Source: Hyphomonadaceae bacterium UBA1933
Lineage (GTDB): Bacteria; Pseudomonadota; Alphaproteobacteria; Caulobacterales; Aquidulcibacteraceae
Direction of reading: 5' to 3'
Length of the DNA: 64,000 bases
Assembly: GCA_002337085.1 (NCBI GenBank)
Contig: DDFH01000006.1
Coordinates: 587,098 to 651,097 of the forward strand
This document shows positions 27,379-36,520 of the stretch, in pieces. Position 1 is the stretch's first letter, and every line of letters starts with the position of its first letter. The position numbers and the translations under genes were made by a program. The notes under the pieces are model-generated. The model was not told the DNA's origin, did not search any database, and saw only the letters and a list, made by a program, of their open reading frames with translations.

Positions 27379-27404
27379 CCCGCTTTAAATTCTTGTCAAG
27401 CGGG
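27379..27404 (-). promoter_or_regulatory. hairpin overlapping the amn ribosome-binding region
   Basis: CCCGCTT (27379-27385, plus strand) pairs with AAGCGGG (27398-27404). On the minus strand the 3' arm AAGCGGG ends 3 bases before the ATG at 27375, so the only purine-rich site is inside the stem. It may act as terminator for the kinase gene or limit amn translation. Confidence 0.4.
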
Positions 27405-27412
27405 GTATATTA

Positions 27413-30127
27413 TTAGTTGGCAACAGTGTTATGACAATCAACATCTTCTTCCGCCTCAAGCGCGCTTTCAATGGCATTAAAGAGTGTGCTTATGTTAATT
27501 GGCTTTGGTACTACATTATCAAATCCACTATTGAGATAGAGGTCGATTTGCTCTTTTAAGGCGTTGGCCGTAACCGCGATAATGGGGGTTCGGTCACGGT
27601 GTGATTTGCATTCAAGATTCCGTATTTCGCGGGTTGCCGAAAGCCCGTCAAGCACCGGCATTTTAATATCCATAAGGATTATATCGAAATTTTCATTCTG
27701 CCAGCGTTCAACCGCCTCTTTGCCATTGCAAACAATCTCTGCATCTAGATTGATTTGTTCGAGCATAGTGCGGATTACCAATTGATTGGTTGGGTTATCT
27801 TCGGCAACCAAGACTTTTAAATCTTCGCCACTTCCATTATCGCCAACTTCTTCGGTGGCATCAATTTGCAAAGTTTCATGGTTTTGAATTCTTTCAAGTG
27901 GGAGGCGTAAAGTAACCGTCATGCCTTCGCCCAGTTCAGAATCCGCAAAAATAGCACCCTTCATAAGGCGGGTTAGTTGATTGCAAACCGCAAGCCCAAT
28001 GCCAGAGCCAGCAATGGTATTCACCATGTCTTCCCCAGCCCAGGAGTTAAGTGAATATAGGCGGCGTGCGGTCTGCCTATCCATGCCAATGCCTTCGTCT
28101 TTGACGACTATTTCAAGCATGTTTCCATTATAATTGGCACTGATGTAAATATTACCTTGCGGTGTGTATTTTACCGAATTGGAAATGATGTTATCGATTA
28201 TCTGCTGTACCCTGATAGCATCACCAATGTAATCCCCACTCGCGCCACTAATATCAAGGATAAATTTGACATTGTTCTTTTCAATTTGTGCTTCAAAAAG
28301 CCCGATAAGATTGGTGAACATATTATCAAGATTGAATGGCTTTTCGACAAGCTCAATCATGCCTTGTTCAACTTTGGTTAAATCAAGAATATCGTCAATT
28401 CGTGCCGACAAAAATTTACTACCATTCAAACAGGTTTCGAGAAGGGAGATTTGTTTTGACGTTAGATTTTCGCGTGGGAAAATTTGTAATAACCCAAGCA
28501 TTCCGTTTAATGGGGTGCGCATATCATGGCTCATGGCGGCAAGAAATTGGCTTTTGGCCTCATTTGCGCGCTCTGCCTCAATTTTGGCGTTTAGATATTG
28601 CTGCTCATTTAGTTTTTTTGCGGTGATGTCACTGCGTGTACCGATGAATTTTGTTGGCTTACCATTTTTTATTTCGAGAAATTCGCCAGTAACACTTACC
28701 CAATTTGCGTAACCTTGTTCATTAAGTTCGCGGTATTCAAGTTTGAGGGGGGCATTATTTTTAACACAATTTTCCCAATGCTCATTCACCATCTTAAGGT
28801 CAAGTGGGTGGATTTTGGCCCAGATTTTTTCGTGAAATACCTTTATTGTGCTTGTGCCGTGAATATCGGGTTCGTAGGCGTTTTCGGCGGTAACAATGTC
28901 GTTGATATAATCAACCTCATAGATTGTCATGCCAGCAGTTTGGGTTGCGATACGGAAACGATTTGCAACAGATGATATTCTGTTTTTTGCGCTTACATCT
29001 TCGCTAATGTCACGAATTGCCCCGATAAAACGTGCAATGTCGCCATCATTGCCATATAAAAACCGCGCTTTTAAATTCACCCAGACCAAAAAATTATCAA
29101 GGTTATACATACGAAAATTTATATTTATTGTTTCGCGTGTAACCACGGCTTCTTCAGTTCGCTCAAGAACCATTTTGCGATCATCTTTATGGATTTTTTC
29201 AACAATGAAATCCGGGAATTGATTAACAGTCGTCATTTCATCCAAAAGCCTTGCCGTGTTTTGGATAATATGAAGTTGATTACGAGCGTAATCGCGGTCA
29301 AAAACCGTTATTCCTGCACTTTCGATAGCAAGTTCAAGTCGATAGGCGGATTCTTGAAGTTTTTGTTTGCGAATTACTTCGCGGCTTATATCTTTTATAC
29401 TTCCGATAAGGCGGATTTGCTGGTTGTTCTCATCAAGAATGGGTTCAATGATGATTTTGGCCCAAATTAATTTATTATCTGTGCGGACAAAACGTAATTG
29501 AACGTCAAAAGTTTTATTATGTGTGCACAATAATTCCCACGCATTTTGTAAAACATCAGCGTCATCGGGATAAATGTTGTGCATAATGCGTTCAGCAAAG
29601 TTTTCAGCTTCGGGTGGGTAGTCGCCAAAAACAAAACTACAATTTTTTGAATAATAAACCTTATTGGTTTTTAAATCTAATTCATAAATATAAAGACCCG
29701 CATCCGAAGATGCGACTTTTACCATATTTAAAGAGCGTTCCAATTCTTCTTGGGTTTCAACCAAAACGCTAATATCGCGTAATATTGTCGAAAAATATGC
29801 GTTTTCGCCATGTCCGGTTTTTGTGATACTGATTAGTGCCGGGAATATAGTACCATCGGAGCGGCGGCCAAAGACACGTCTTTTAATACTTTTCCCAAGG
29901 GTTGGGTTTTTATTGGTGCGAAAATCTTCGCTAATTTCAGGGTGATGTGCGCGGTATTTTTCAGGTATTAGGGTTTCAACACTTTTGCCAATTACATCAT
30001 CTTTTTTGTATTCGAAAATTGTTTCGGCGCCGTGGTTGAATTCTATAATTTCCAGATTGCAGTTCGTGATAACGATTGCATCTCCAGAGGCATCAAAAAG
30101 GCTTTTTATAATACTTTGCTTAATCAT
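27413..30127 (-). CDS. cytoplasmic hybrid histidine kinase with four PAS domains
   Basis: 904 aa without membrane segments. Domain order: PAS1 about 1-120 (with SGDAIVITN and IPEKYRAHH), PAS2 about 130-250, PAS3 about 255-380, PAS4 about 385-505, with PAC-like IRLIGSIKDIS, ARFIGAIRDIS and TKFIGTRSDIT closing repeats. A HisKA domain follows (phospho-His in AMSHDMRTPLNG), then an HATPase (NIISNSVKYTPQG, DEGIGM, GSGIGLAVC). The C-terminal receiver (about 770-890) has AEDNPTNQ, LMDIKMPVLDG and PKPI. It probably senses an intracellular or diffusible cue such as redox, light or gas via PAS. The output partner is unknown; it lies 37 bp ahead of amn. Confidence 0.92.
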   Translation of the reverse strand: MIKQSIIKSLFDASGDAIVITNCNLEIIEFNHGAETIFEYKKDDVIGKSVETLIPEKYRAHHPEISEDFRTNKNPTLGKSIKRRVFGRRSDGTIFPALISITKTGHGENAYFSTILRDISVLVETQEELERSLNMVKVASSDAGLYIYELDLKTNKVYYSKNCSFVFGDYPPEAENFAERIMHNIYPDDADVLQNAWELLCTHNKTFDVQLRFVRTDNKLIWAKIIIEPILDENNQQIRLIGSIKDISREVIRKQKLQESAYRLELAIESAGITVFDRDYARNQLHIIQNTARLLDEMTTVNQFPDFIVEKIHKDDRKMVLERTEEAVVTRETININFRMYNLDNFLVWVNLKARFLYGNDGDIARFIGAIRDISEDVSAKNRISSVANRFRIATQTAGMTIYEVDYINDIVTAENAYEPDIHGTSTIKVFHEKIWAKIHPLDLKMVNEHWENCVKNNAPLKLEYRELNEQGYANWVSVTGEFLEIKNGKPTKFIGTRSDITAKKLNEQQYLNAKIEAERANEAKSQFLAAMSHDMRTPLNGMLGLLQIFPRENLTSKQISLLETCLNGSKFLSARIDDILDLTKVEQGMIELVEKPFNLDNMFTNLIGLFEAQIEKNNVKFILDISGASGDYIGDAIRVQQIIDNIISNSVKYTPQGNIYISANYNGNMLEIVVKDEGIGMDRQTARRLYSLNSWAGEDMVNTIAGSGIGLAVCNQLTRLMKGAIFADSELGEGMTVTLRLPLERIQNHETLQIDATEEVGDNGSGEDLKVLVAEDNPTNQLVIRTMLEQINLDAEIVCNGKEAVERWQNENFDIILMDIKMPVLDGLSATREIRNLECKSHRDRTPIIAVTANALKEQIDLYLNSGFDNVVPKPINISTLFNAIESALEAEEDVDCHNTVAN

Positions 30128-30504
30128 ATGAATGCCGCTTGGGAAAAGGCGTCTCGCTCATGAAATTATAAATTGTATTACTGCATGGTAATCAGATATT
30201 GATTTATAATTGATTAAAATTTATTAATCACAAGTAAATTTATAAGGAATTATACTTAAGTATTAGTGTTTGCATATGTATTATATGGTTTTTATGCATA
30301 AAAAATGTGCTTGTTTGCTAATTTATGCCTAGCGCGGCTTAAAACTAAGATTACAAATTAAATTAGCTAAGTGCGATAAAAGAATATTAAAGATAGAACT
30401 ATTTTAAATTGCCCAATTAAGTAATTTATAAAGATGAGATTTATAAATGGTTCGAACCAAGCTTGATTATTAGCAAAGCGGTAAGGGCATGAAATGAAGG
30501 AAAA
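30128..30504. other. 377-bp intergenic region upstream of the hybrid kinase
   Basis: This stretch is very AT-rich and should carry the kinase promoter. I see one short inverted repeat TGATTAA (30211-30217) with TTAATCA (30224-30230), which is too common in AT-rich DNA to interpret. No ORF or RNA gene is recognised. Confidence 0.5.
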
Positions 30505-30581
30505 TGGCGCACCCAGAGCGATTCGAACGCCCGACCTATTGATTCGTAGTCAATTGCTCTATCCAGCTGAGCTATGGGTGC
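30505..30581 (-). tRNA. tRNA-Arg (anticodon ACG)
   Basis: On the minus strand the 77 bases fold as a cloverleaf. The acceptor arms are GCACCCA / TGGGTGC, followed by G and an encoded CCA. The D-arm is GCTC...GAGC. The anticodon arm is ATTGA-CTACGAA-TCAAT with anticodon ACG, and the T-arm has GTTCGAATC. ACG reads CGN Arg codons after deamination to ICG by TadA, whose gene is also in this window (60957-61418). Confidence 0.97.
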
Positions 30582-30602
30582 GCATTAATGTGCAAGGCGG
30601 GC

Positions 30603-30631
30603 TTGTTATTAAATAAGTGACCAAAGTTCAA
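30603..30631 (-). promoter_or_regulatory. candidate tRNA-Arg promoter
   Basis: On the minus strand TTGAAC (30626-30631) and TAACAA (30603-30608) are spaced by 17 bases and lie about 22 bases upstream of the tRNA 5' end. Confidence 0.45.
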
Positions 30632-30808
30632 GCTATAATATCAGTAGAAATCCACATTGCCTCATTTGATTACAGAAGGTTTGCTTAAAAGCCTTTAAAA
30701 AGGATATTAAATTCGAGTATTTAACGAAAACCATGCTGCTGTTTTATGTAAATTCGCCAATTTGGCTAATTGAATGGAATTTTTTGGGCTTTCGTGCTTT
30801 GAGTAGCT

Positions 30809-31891
30809 ATGAACAGAATGGCACAAGCAAGAATTTATAATAACAAATCTCGGTTATCTGGGGCTTTACGCCTTGGTAATGAGTTTTTATGGCGCGCTGT
30901 ACCGTTTTTGATTTTCTTTGCGGTTTTTGCGCCAATTTTAATTGGGGCTTATCATGAATTTTCTTCAGGTGCATTGCCATTACAAACACCAAAAACCATT
31001 ACCGATGGTGAAACATTCTTTCGGGCGATATTGTTGAAAAACTTTGGTGAAACTGGTCTTAAATTATTTTCGATTGTGCCATCGGCGATAATGATGTTCG
31101 CCATTTTTAAAATCACCAAATTATTTGATGCGCCAATTTGGGCGCGGGCAATTGCGGCGAGTTTGATTGTGGTGTTGCCATTATTTAATCTTGCGCCCAA
31201 TTTGTGGGAACGCCCAGATGATGCACTTTTTGCGGCATTATGCGTTTTAATGGCATATAATATTGTTTGTGCGATAAAGACTTCGAGCCAGCTTTGTCTT
31301 GGGGTTGCATTCACGCTTGCCATTATAATTACATTTTTGCGCCCCATCAGTTTTTGGCCGCAAATTTTAATTTTCTTAATCGCAAGATTTACGTCTAATG
31401 ATTTTAAAAGCGATGCAAAATATGGACTTGTTACCTCATTAATCTGGGGGCCTGGGTTATTCATGGTTTTGGCGTTTTTGAATGCTTTTAAATCATATAG
31501 TGCGATAAATAGCGTAAAAATGGCACTTTCTGATATGTTTAAAAATAGCATGGCAAGTGATGCTGCGGGCAATGCCATTAATTTTATTGGCCTTTTGCCG
31601 GCAATGCTGCCGTTTGTAATATTATTGGCATTGGGGCTTTTGGGGCTTGTGCTTTTACTTACCAACGAAAACCGCGTTAAAAAGCATTATTATGCCGCCG
31701 CGATTATTTTGCTTTGCTTTGTGGGTGTTGCAGTGTTGGGGGGCGGCTTGTCATTAACAAGATTACTGCTTGATCCAATATTAATCGCCCTTGCGGCAGC
31801 AATTACGGGTTTTGGCATCGAGAAGCTACGGGCAATTATCGCACCCTTTAAATTCAACATTCCTAAAAGAAATGCTAATTCGTCTCATTGA
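30809..31891 (+). CDS. polytopic membrane protein of unknown function
   Basis: 360 aa with about 8-9 hydrophobic helices (near residues 27-47, 85-105, 115-140, 165-190, 205-225, 255-290, 300-320 and 325-345). After the first helix is a loop with QTPKTITDGETFFRA, and a later loop reads LWERPDDALFAAL. The overall shape resembles small members of the GT-C membrane glycosyltransferase group, but I cannot find the Asp-Glu catalytic pair that would support this. An in-frame ATG at 30818 is an alternative start. It is followed by the Fur-family gene 30 bp downstream. Confidence 0.65.
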   Translation: MNRMAQARIYNNKSRLSGALRLGNEFLWRAVPFLIFFAVFAPILIGAYHEFSSGALPLQTPKTITDGETFFRAILLKNFGETGLKLFSIVPSAIMMFAIFKITKLFDAPIWARAIAASLIVVLPLFNLAPNLWERPDDALFAALCVLMAYNIVCAIKTSSQLCLGVAFTLAIIITFLRPISFWPQILIFLIARFTSNDFKSDAKYGLVTSLIWGPGLFMVLAFLNAFKSYSAINSVKMALSDMFKNSMASDAAGNAINFIGLLPAMLPFVILLALGLLGLVLLLTNENRVKKHYYAAAIILLCFVGVAVLGGGLSLTRLLLDPILIALAAAITGFGIEKLRAIIAPFKFNIPKRNANSSH

Positions 31892-31921
31892 CTTGGGGCT
31901 TGATTGCACTACATTCATACC

Positions 31922-32383
31922 ATGTCAGACGTAATTGATAGCGCATTATTAAGAGCCGAAGAAAAAACCAAGGCAATTGGCGAACGCTTTACTGCGCCGC
32001 GTCGCATGGTCATGAAAAAATTGTTGGAGGCTTCTAAACCTCTAAAAGCCTATGACATTATCGGTATCCGCGAAGAAAATGGAAGCCCGGCAAAGCCACC
32101 AACCATATACCGCGCCCTCGAATTTCTGTGCCGCACGGGGCTGGTTCACAAGATTGAAAGTGATTCCAGCTATTTCGTTTGCACCCATTCCGATCATTGC
32201 CATTATGATACCCATGTCCCAATGGTGATGATTTGCGATAAATGCGGCAGCGTGAGTGAGGTTCATTTGGTTGCGGTCGAGGCGATGATAAATGAAACCG
32301 CCCAAAAAGCGGATTTCCAAATTACCCGCACCCTAATCGAAACCCACGGCACATGCGCAAATTGCCGTACGGCGTTTGCATAG
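31922..32383 (+). CDS. zur: Fur-family metal regulator, probably Zur
   Basis: 153 aa from the ATG at 31922 (a further in-frame ATG lies at 31904). The N-terminal winged helix (FTAPRRMVMKKLLEASKPLKAYDII and PPTIYRALEFL) is followed by a metal-binding dimer domain. That domain has ICDKCG and GTCANC, the two CxxC pairs of a structural Zn site, and a His-rich stretch THSDHCHYDTHVP. The 'KPPTIYRALEFL' phrase and the His-rich loop are typical of the Zur branch rather than Fur. No zinc uptake genes are adjacent. Confidence 0.8.
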   Translation: MSDVIDSALLRAEEKTKAIGERFTAPRRMVMKKLLEASKPLKAYDIIGIREENGSPAKPPTIYRALEFLCRTGLVHKIESDSSYFVCTHSDHCHYDTHVPMVMICDKCGSVSEVHLVAVEAMINETAQKADFQITRTLIETHGTCANCRTAFA

Positions 32384-32539
32384 TTTCCCGACATAATTTG
32401 ACTCTTTAACTTTTTTCCTATATAGCCCGCGCAAGAATTTCGGCACATTGCCAAAATAACCATGTCTGCACGATCTCGTTTACCAAATTAGGCTCGTCCC
32501 ATAAAAATTTGGGGTAAAACGAATGGGGTAGAGTGGTCC

Positions 32540-32571
32540 CCCCGCACAGCGTTATCGCCCTGCGGGGTGTT
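32540..32571 (+). terminator. hairpin in the leader upstream of ffh
   Basis: CCCCGCA pairs with TGCGGGG, with a further inner stem (GCG / CGC) closing a TTAT loop. It is followed by GTGTTTT, 38 bases before the ffh GTG. It may end the zur transcript or attenuate ffh. It does not contain the conserved core of 4.5S RNA. Confidence 0.45.
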
Positions 32572-32604
32572 TTGCGTTGTGTGCGTTTGAAAGGTTTTTT
32601 AGAA

Positions 32605-34128
32605 GTGTTTGATGCTTTAACGGAAAAATTAGGTAGTGTTTTTGACAATCTTACCGGACGCGGTGCGCTTTCGGAAAAAGATGTTGAGGCGGCACTGCGT
32701 GAGGTTCGCGTCGCCCTGCTTGAGGCGGACGTTGCCTTGCCCGTTGTTAAGCAATTTATTAACAACGTAAAAGAAGAAGCCGTTGGCGAAAAAGTAATTC
32801 GTGCCGTAAAACCAGGGCAACAAGTTGTTAAAATCGTTCATGATGCCTTGATTGAAACATTGGGCGGCGCCCATGAGCCAGAAGATTTGAAAATATCTTC
32901 CCCACCATCGGTTATTATGATGGCGGGTCTTCAAGGTTCTGGTAAAACTACGACCACTGGTAAATTGGCGCTTCGCCTTAAGAAAAAAGACCGCAAAAAA
33001 GTATTATTGGCATCACTTGATACCCGTCGCCCTGCGGCGATGGAGCAATTGGCGATTTTGGCAACCCAAGCCGAAGTAGAGAGTTTGCCAATTGTTCAAG
33101 GTCAGTCACCGATTGAAATTGCAAAACGTGCGATGCAGGCGGCAAAATTAGGCGGCTTTGATGTTGTAATTCTTGATACCGCTGGTCGGACTTCGATTGA
33201 TGAGGAAATGATGGTTGAGGCGGCAAATATCGCCAAAATCGCCAATCCTTCGGAAATCCTTTTGGTTGCCGATAGTTTAACTGGTCAAGATGCGGTCGAA
33301 ACTGCAAAACGCTTCCATGAACGTTTGCCCTTAACTGGTATCATCCTAACCCGTGCCGATGGTGATGGGCGTGGTGGTGCGGCATTGTCAATGCGTGCGG
33401 TTACTGGTTTGCCAATCAAATTCTTAGGTATTGGTGAGAAGATTGACGGGCTTGATGTTTTTGATGCCCGCCGTATTGCCGGGCGTATTTTGGGCCAAGG
33501 TGACGTTGTTGCATTGGTTGAAAAGGCGGTTGAAAATGCCGATATGGCGGCGGCCGAAAAAATGGCTGCCAAAATGGCAAAAGGCAAATTCGACCTTGAC
33601 GATTTGTCGATGCAATTGCGCCAAATTCAGAATATGGGCGGCCTTGGCGGCATTATGGGCATGTTACCGGGTGCGCAGGCGGCGAAAAAAGCGCTTGATA
33701 ATGGCGTGGTAAATGAAAAAATTATAACCCGCCAAATCGCGGTCATTTCTTCAATGACCAAAAAAGAACGCCAAAAGCCAGACCTTTTAAACGCATCACG
33801 TCGTCGCCGTATTGCAACGGGTGCCGGTGTTGATGTGGCAGAGGTTAATAAGGTTATCAAAATGCACCGTTCAATGGCTGATATGGTTAAATCCATCGGC
33901 AAGGGCGGCATGAAGGGCCTTATGCAAAAAATGGGTGGCATGAAAGGCGGCATGCCAAGTGAAGAACAATTAAAAGCATTGGGCGAAAAGGCACTGCAAT
34001 CAGGTGCTATGCCGTCAATGGGACAGAATATGCCACAAGGCCTTCCTGGGCTTGGTGGCGGTGGTTTACCGGGGCTTGGCGGCGGTCTGCCAGGTTTAGG
34101 TGGCTTTGGTTTTGGTAAGAAAAAGTAA
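32605..34128 (+). CDS. ffh: signal recognition particle protein Ffh
   Basis: GTPase subunit of SRP; binds 4.5S RNA and signal peptides and delivers inner-membrane proteins to FtsY. The GTG at 32605 gives VFDALTEKLG, the canonical Ffh start, and has AAAGG upstream; the frame runs further to 32533 but that extension is unlike the family. The product is 507 aa. The NG domain has GLQGSGKTTTTGKLA, LDTAGR, TRADGDGRGG and GLDVFDARRIAGRI. The Met-rich M domain has the RNA-binding SRRRRIATGAG region. A Gly/Leu-Pro-rich tail (GGGLPGLGGG repeats) ends the protein. It heads the ffh-rpsP-rimM operon. Confidence 0.96.
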   Translation: MFDALTEKLGSVFDNLTGRGALSEKDVEAALREVRVALLEADVALPVVKQFINNVKEEAVGEKVIRAVKPGQQVVKIVHDALIETLGGAHEPEDLKISSPPSVIMMAGLQGSGKTTTTGKLALRLKKKDRKKVLLASLDTRRPAAMEQLAILATQAEVESLPIVQGQSPIEIAKRAMQAAKLGGFDVVILDTAGRTSIDEEMMVEAANIAKIANPSEILLVADSLTGQDAVETAKRFHERLPLTGIILTRADGDGRGGAALSMRAVTGLPIKFLGIGEKIDGLDVFDARRIAGRILGQGDVVALVEKAVENADMAAAEKMAAKMAKGKFDLDDLSMQLRQIQNMGGLGGIMGMLPGAQAAKKALDNGVVNEKIITRQIAVISSMTKKERQKPDLLNASRRRRIATGAGVDVAEVNKVIKMHRSMADMVKSIGKGGMKGLMQKMGGMKGGMPSEEQLKALGEKALQSGAMPSMGQNMPQGLPGLGGGGLPGLGGGLPGLGGFGFGKKK

Positions 34129-34154
34129 TTTAAATTTAAGTAAGGAAGTAAAAT

Positions 34155-34568
34155 ATGTCTTTGAAAATTCGTTTGGCTCGTGGTGGCTCTAAAAAACGTC
34201 CAGTTTACCGTGTTGTTGTTGCTGATGCGCGCTCTCCTCGTGATGGTCGTTTCATCGAAAAAATTGGTTCTTATAACCCACTTTTAACTGTTGAATCAGG
34301 ACAGCGTTTTGTTGTTGATCTTGAAAAAGCTGCTGAATGGGTAAAAAAAGGTGCGCAACCTACTGATCGTGTTGCACGCTATCTTGCTCAACAAGGTATT
34401 GGTACTTGGACCAATGGTAACAACCCACAAAAAGCTGAGCCTGGTCAAAAAGCTAAAGAGCGTGCTGCTGAACGTCTTCAAAAAGAAGAAGATGCAAAAG
34501 CTGCTGCTGCTGAGGCGGCTGCTGCACCAGCTGAAGAAGTTGCAACCGAAGAAGCGGCTTCTGAATAA
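34155..34568 (+). CDS. rpsP: 30S ribosomal protein bS16
   Basis: Small-subunit assembly protein bS16. The start [22 protein letters not shown] and the segment [14 protein letters not shown] are highly conserved. At 137 aa it is longer than the about 82 aa of E. coli because of a C-terminal tail rich in Ala, Glu and Lys (from about residue 100, ending [12 protein letters not shown]), as often seen in alphaproteobacteria. The ribosome site AAGGAAG is strong, as expected for a ribosomal gene. Confidence 0.97.
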   Translation: MSLKIRLARGGSKKRPVYRVVVADARSPRDGRFIEKIGSYNPLLTVESGQRFVVDLEKAAEWVKKGAQPTDRVARYLAQQGIGTWTNGNNPQKAEPGQKAKERAAERLQKEEDAKAAAAEAAAAPAEEVATEEAASE

Positions 34569-34571
34569 TTT

Positions 34572-35102
34572 ATGTCTGATAATGCCAAAGTATTGATTGG
34601 TGTTATACAAGGTGCCTTTGGGGTGCGTGGTGAATTGCGCGTAAAGTCATTCACCGCAGACCCAGAGGCAATCTTTGAATATTCGCCCTTTTTGAATGAA
34701 AAGGGCGATATTTTATTTGAAGTAAAATCATGGCGTGCCATTAAAGAGGGATTTTCATTTTTCCCGAAAAAATCCATTACTCGTGAAGAGGCAATGGCAT
34801 TGCGCAATATAAAACTTTATGTGCCACGTGATAAATTCCCCGAGCTTGAAGAAGATGAATATTATCAGGTTGATTTAGTCGGCCTAAAGCTTGAGGATTT
34901 GGACGGCAATTATATGGGGCGTGTTAAAGCAATCATCACAACCGGTGAAGACTTGCTTGAGGTTGAAGATACCCCAAATGTCAAAAAAAGCTGGTTTGTA
35001 CCATTTACGCGCGCCAATGTGCCAATTGTTGATATGAAAAACAAAAAAATGGTTTGCGATTTACCAGATGGCTTCTTAGAGCCAGAAGAAAAAGAGCAAT
35101 AA
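34572..35102 (+). CDS. rimM: 16S rRNA processing protein RimM
   Basis: Assembly factor of the 30S head that binds uS19. The 176-aa protein has the RimM N-domain (IGVIQGAFGVRGELRVKSFT) and the PRC-barrel C-domain (YYQVDLVGLKLED, WFVPFT, LPDGFLEPEE). It starts 3 bases past the rpsP stop. In most proteobacteria trmD and rplS follow, but here the next gene is on the opposite strand and abuts the stop codon, so the operon is cut after rimM. Confidence 0.94.
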   Translation: MSDNAKVLIGVIQGAFGVRGELRVKSFTADPEAIFEYSPFLNEKGDILFEVKSWRAIKEGFSFFPKKSITREEAMALRNIKLYVPRDKFPELEEDEYYQVDLVGLKLEDLDGNYMGRVKAIITTGEDLLEVEDTPNVKKSWFVPFTRANVPIVDMKNKKMVCDLPDGFLEPEEKEQ

Positions 35103-35660
35103 TTATTTCGTCAAAAGACTAAAGATTGTAAGCATCAAATCTTCGGGATTTGTTGTGTGCGCCTCATCCCCTTCAAGCAAATTCATATTATCAAGTGTTG
35201 CCGCGCCAATGCAAATTGACCATAATAATAACGCGATTTTTTCGGGGGTTTGCCCCTTTATTGGGCGCGGGGCATAGCTAGTGAAGGTTTTAATTATATA
35301 ATCTTTTGCCTTGGCGCTCATGTCTTCAAATTCTGGAAGTGTGTTCTCCCATTTGCGGAATATAAGGGCAAAGCGATATGGATATTTCTGTGCCCAATGA
35401 ATGAAAAAATTCATCATTGAAACCACGTTATTATATGATGGTGCTGCTTGTACGGCGGGGATAGCTTTTATCAAACTATCAATTTCAATTGTTGCGAGGC
35501 GCAATAAAAGCGCATTATTGTCGGCAAAGTAATTTTTGCCTGTTTCGGGTGCAAGTTGATAAATCTCTTCGATTTTTTTTATATCAACAAAGTGATGCCC
35601 CTTGTCATCAAGGATACGAAACGCACCATTAATTATTATTTCTTCTGTACCGCCAGCCAT
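35103..35660 (-). CDS. TetR-like protein with poorly conserved DNA-binding region
   Basis: 185 aa from the ATG at 35660; the frame is open to 35765 but the extra residues are not family-like. The body resembles a TetR C-terminal ligand domain of the WHG type (RFALIFRKWENTLPEF, LLLWSICIGAATLDNMNLL). The N-terminal 50 residues (IIINGAFRILDDKGHHFVDIKKIEEIYQLAP in two parts) keep the outline of the TetR helix-turn-helix but lack its usual Gly/Tyr-Phe signature. Binding may be weak or altered. Its stop abuts the rimM stop. It is divergent from rph with 134 bp between starts. Confidence 0.65.
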   Translation of the reverse strand: MAGGTEEIIINGAFRILDDKGHHFVDIKKIEEIYQLAPETGKNYFADNNALLLRLATIEIDSLIKAIPAVQAAPSYNNVVSMMNFFIHWAQKYPYRFALIFRKWENTLPEFEDMSAKAKDYIIKTFTSYAPRPIKGQTPEKIALLLWSICIGAATLDNMNLLEGDEAHTTNPEDLMLTIFSLLTK

Positions 35661-35794
35661 AAACCACACCCTAAGCGCGGAATAGCATGTAGTATTTATT
35701 TCTACAAGTAGCCAAGAGTTGTAATTATATTTGCTTTTTACGGTTGATATACGGGCAAAGTCCATCTAAACAAGCCGAAACAGAAAGATATTCT

Positions 35795-36514
35795 ATGACA
35801 AATCGTCCGTCTCAAAGACAAAATAATGAAACCCGTAAAATCGAACTTATCCCCAATTTTTCACCTTATGCCGAAGGTTCATGCCTGGCGAAATTTGGTA
35901 ATACCCATGTGCTTGTAACCGCCACAGTGGAAGAAAAAATTCCCAATTGGCTAAAAGGGCAAAAAAAGGGTTGGATTACTGCGGAATACGGGATGTTGCC
36001 ACGCGCCACCCATACACGCGGTCGCCGTGAAGCGGCATCGGGCAAACAAACGGGGCGGACACAAGAAATTCAACGTCTTATTGGTCGTGGTCTTAGAAGT
36101 GTGGTTGATTTGGAAAAATTGGGTGAACGCCAAATCCTGCTTGATTGCGATGTTATTCAGGCTGACGGCGGCACACGCACCGCAAGTTTGACTGGTGCAT
36201 ATGTTGCCCTACAAGGCGCGGTTAAATATTTGCTTGAAGAAGGTTTATTAACCGAAAACCCAATCAAGGCGGCGGTTGCGGCAATTTCATGCGGCATTTA
36301 TCAAGGGCAACCCGTGCTTGATTTGGACTATGCCGAAGATTCCAACGCCGAAGCCGATGCCAATTTTATCATTGCCGAAGGATTGGGTTTAATCGAAGTT
36401 CAAGCCACCGGCGAAGAACGCCCCTTCACCGAAGCCGAATTCCAAGAACTATTAAACCTTGCAAAACAAGGCTGCGGCGAATTATTCGAATTACAGCGGG
36501 CGGCATTGGGATAG
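35795..36514 (+). CDS. rph: ribonuclease PH
   Basis: Phosphorolytic 3'-to-5' exoribonuclease that trims tRNA 3' ends. The 239-aa product from the ATG at 35795 has the family N-terminus [15 protein letters not shown], then [30 protein letters not shown] and [17 protein letters not shown], with phosphate-binding Arg/Ser-Thr residues. An upstream open stretch (from 35744) is not family-like. The length matches the usual 238-240. Confidence 0.95.
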   Translation: MTNRPSQRQNNETRKIELIPNFSPYAEGSCLAKFGNTHVLVTATVEEKIPNWLKGQKKGWITAEYGMLPRATHTRGRREAASGKQTGRTQEIQRLIGRGLRSVVDLEKLGERQILLDCDVIQADGGTRTASLTGAYVALQGAVKYLLEEGLLTENPIKAAVAAISCGIYQGQPVLDLDYAEDSNAEADANFIIAEGLGLIEVQATGEERPFTEAEFQELLNLAKQGCGELFELQRAALG

Positions 36515-36520
36515 TTTTAC

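Noticed and set aside
30211..30230. TGATTAA/TTAATCA inverted repeat as an operator
   Set aside because: It is a short AT-only palindrome in AT-rich DNA, likely by chance.
32384..32604. 4.5S (SRP) RNA gene in front of ffh
   Set aside because: The region has a strong hairpin but lacks the conserved GGTCAGG...GGAAGCAGCC loop of SRP RNA.
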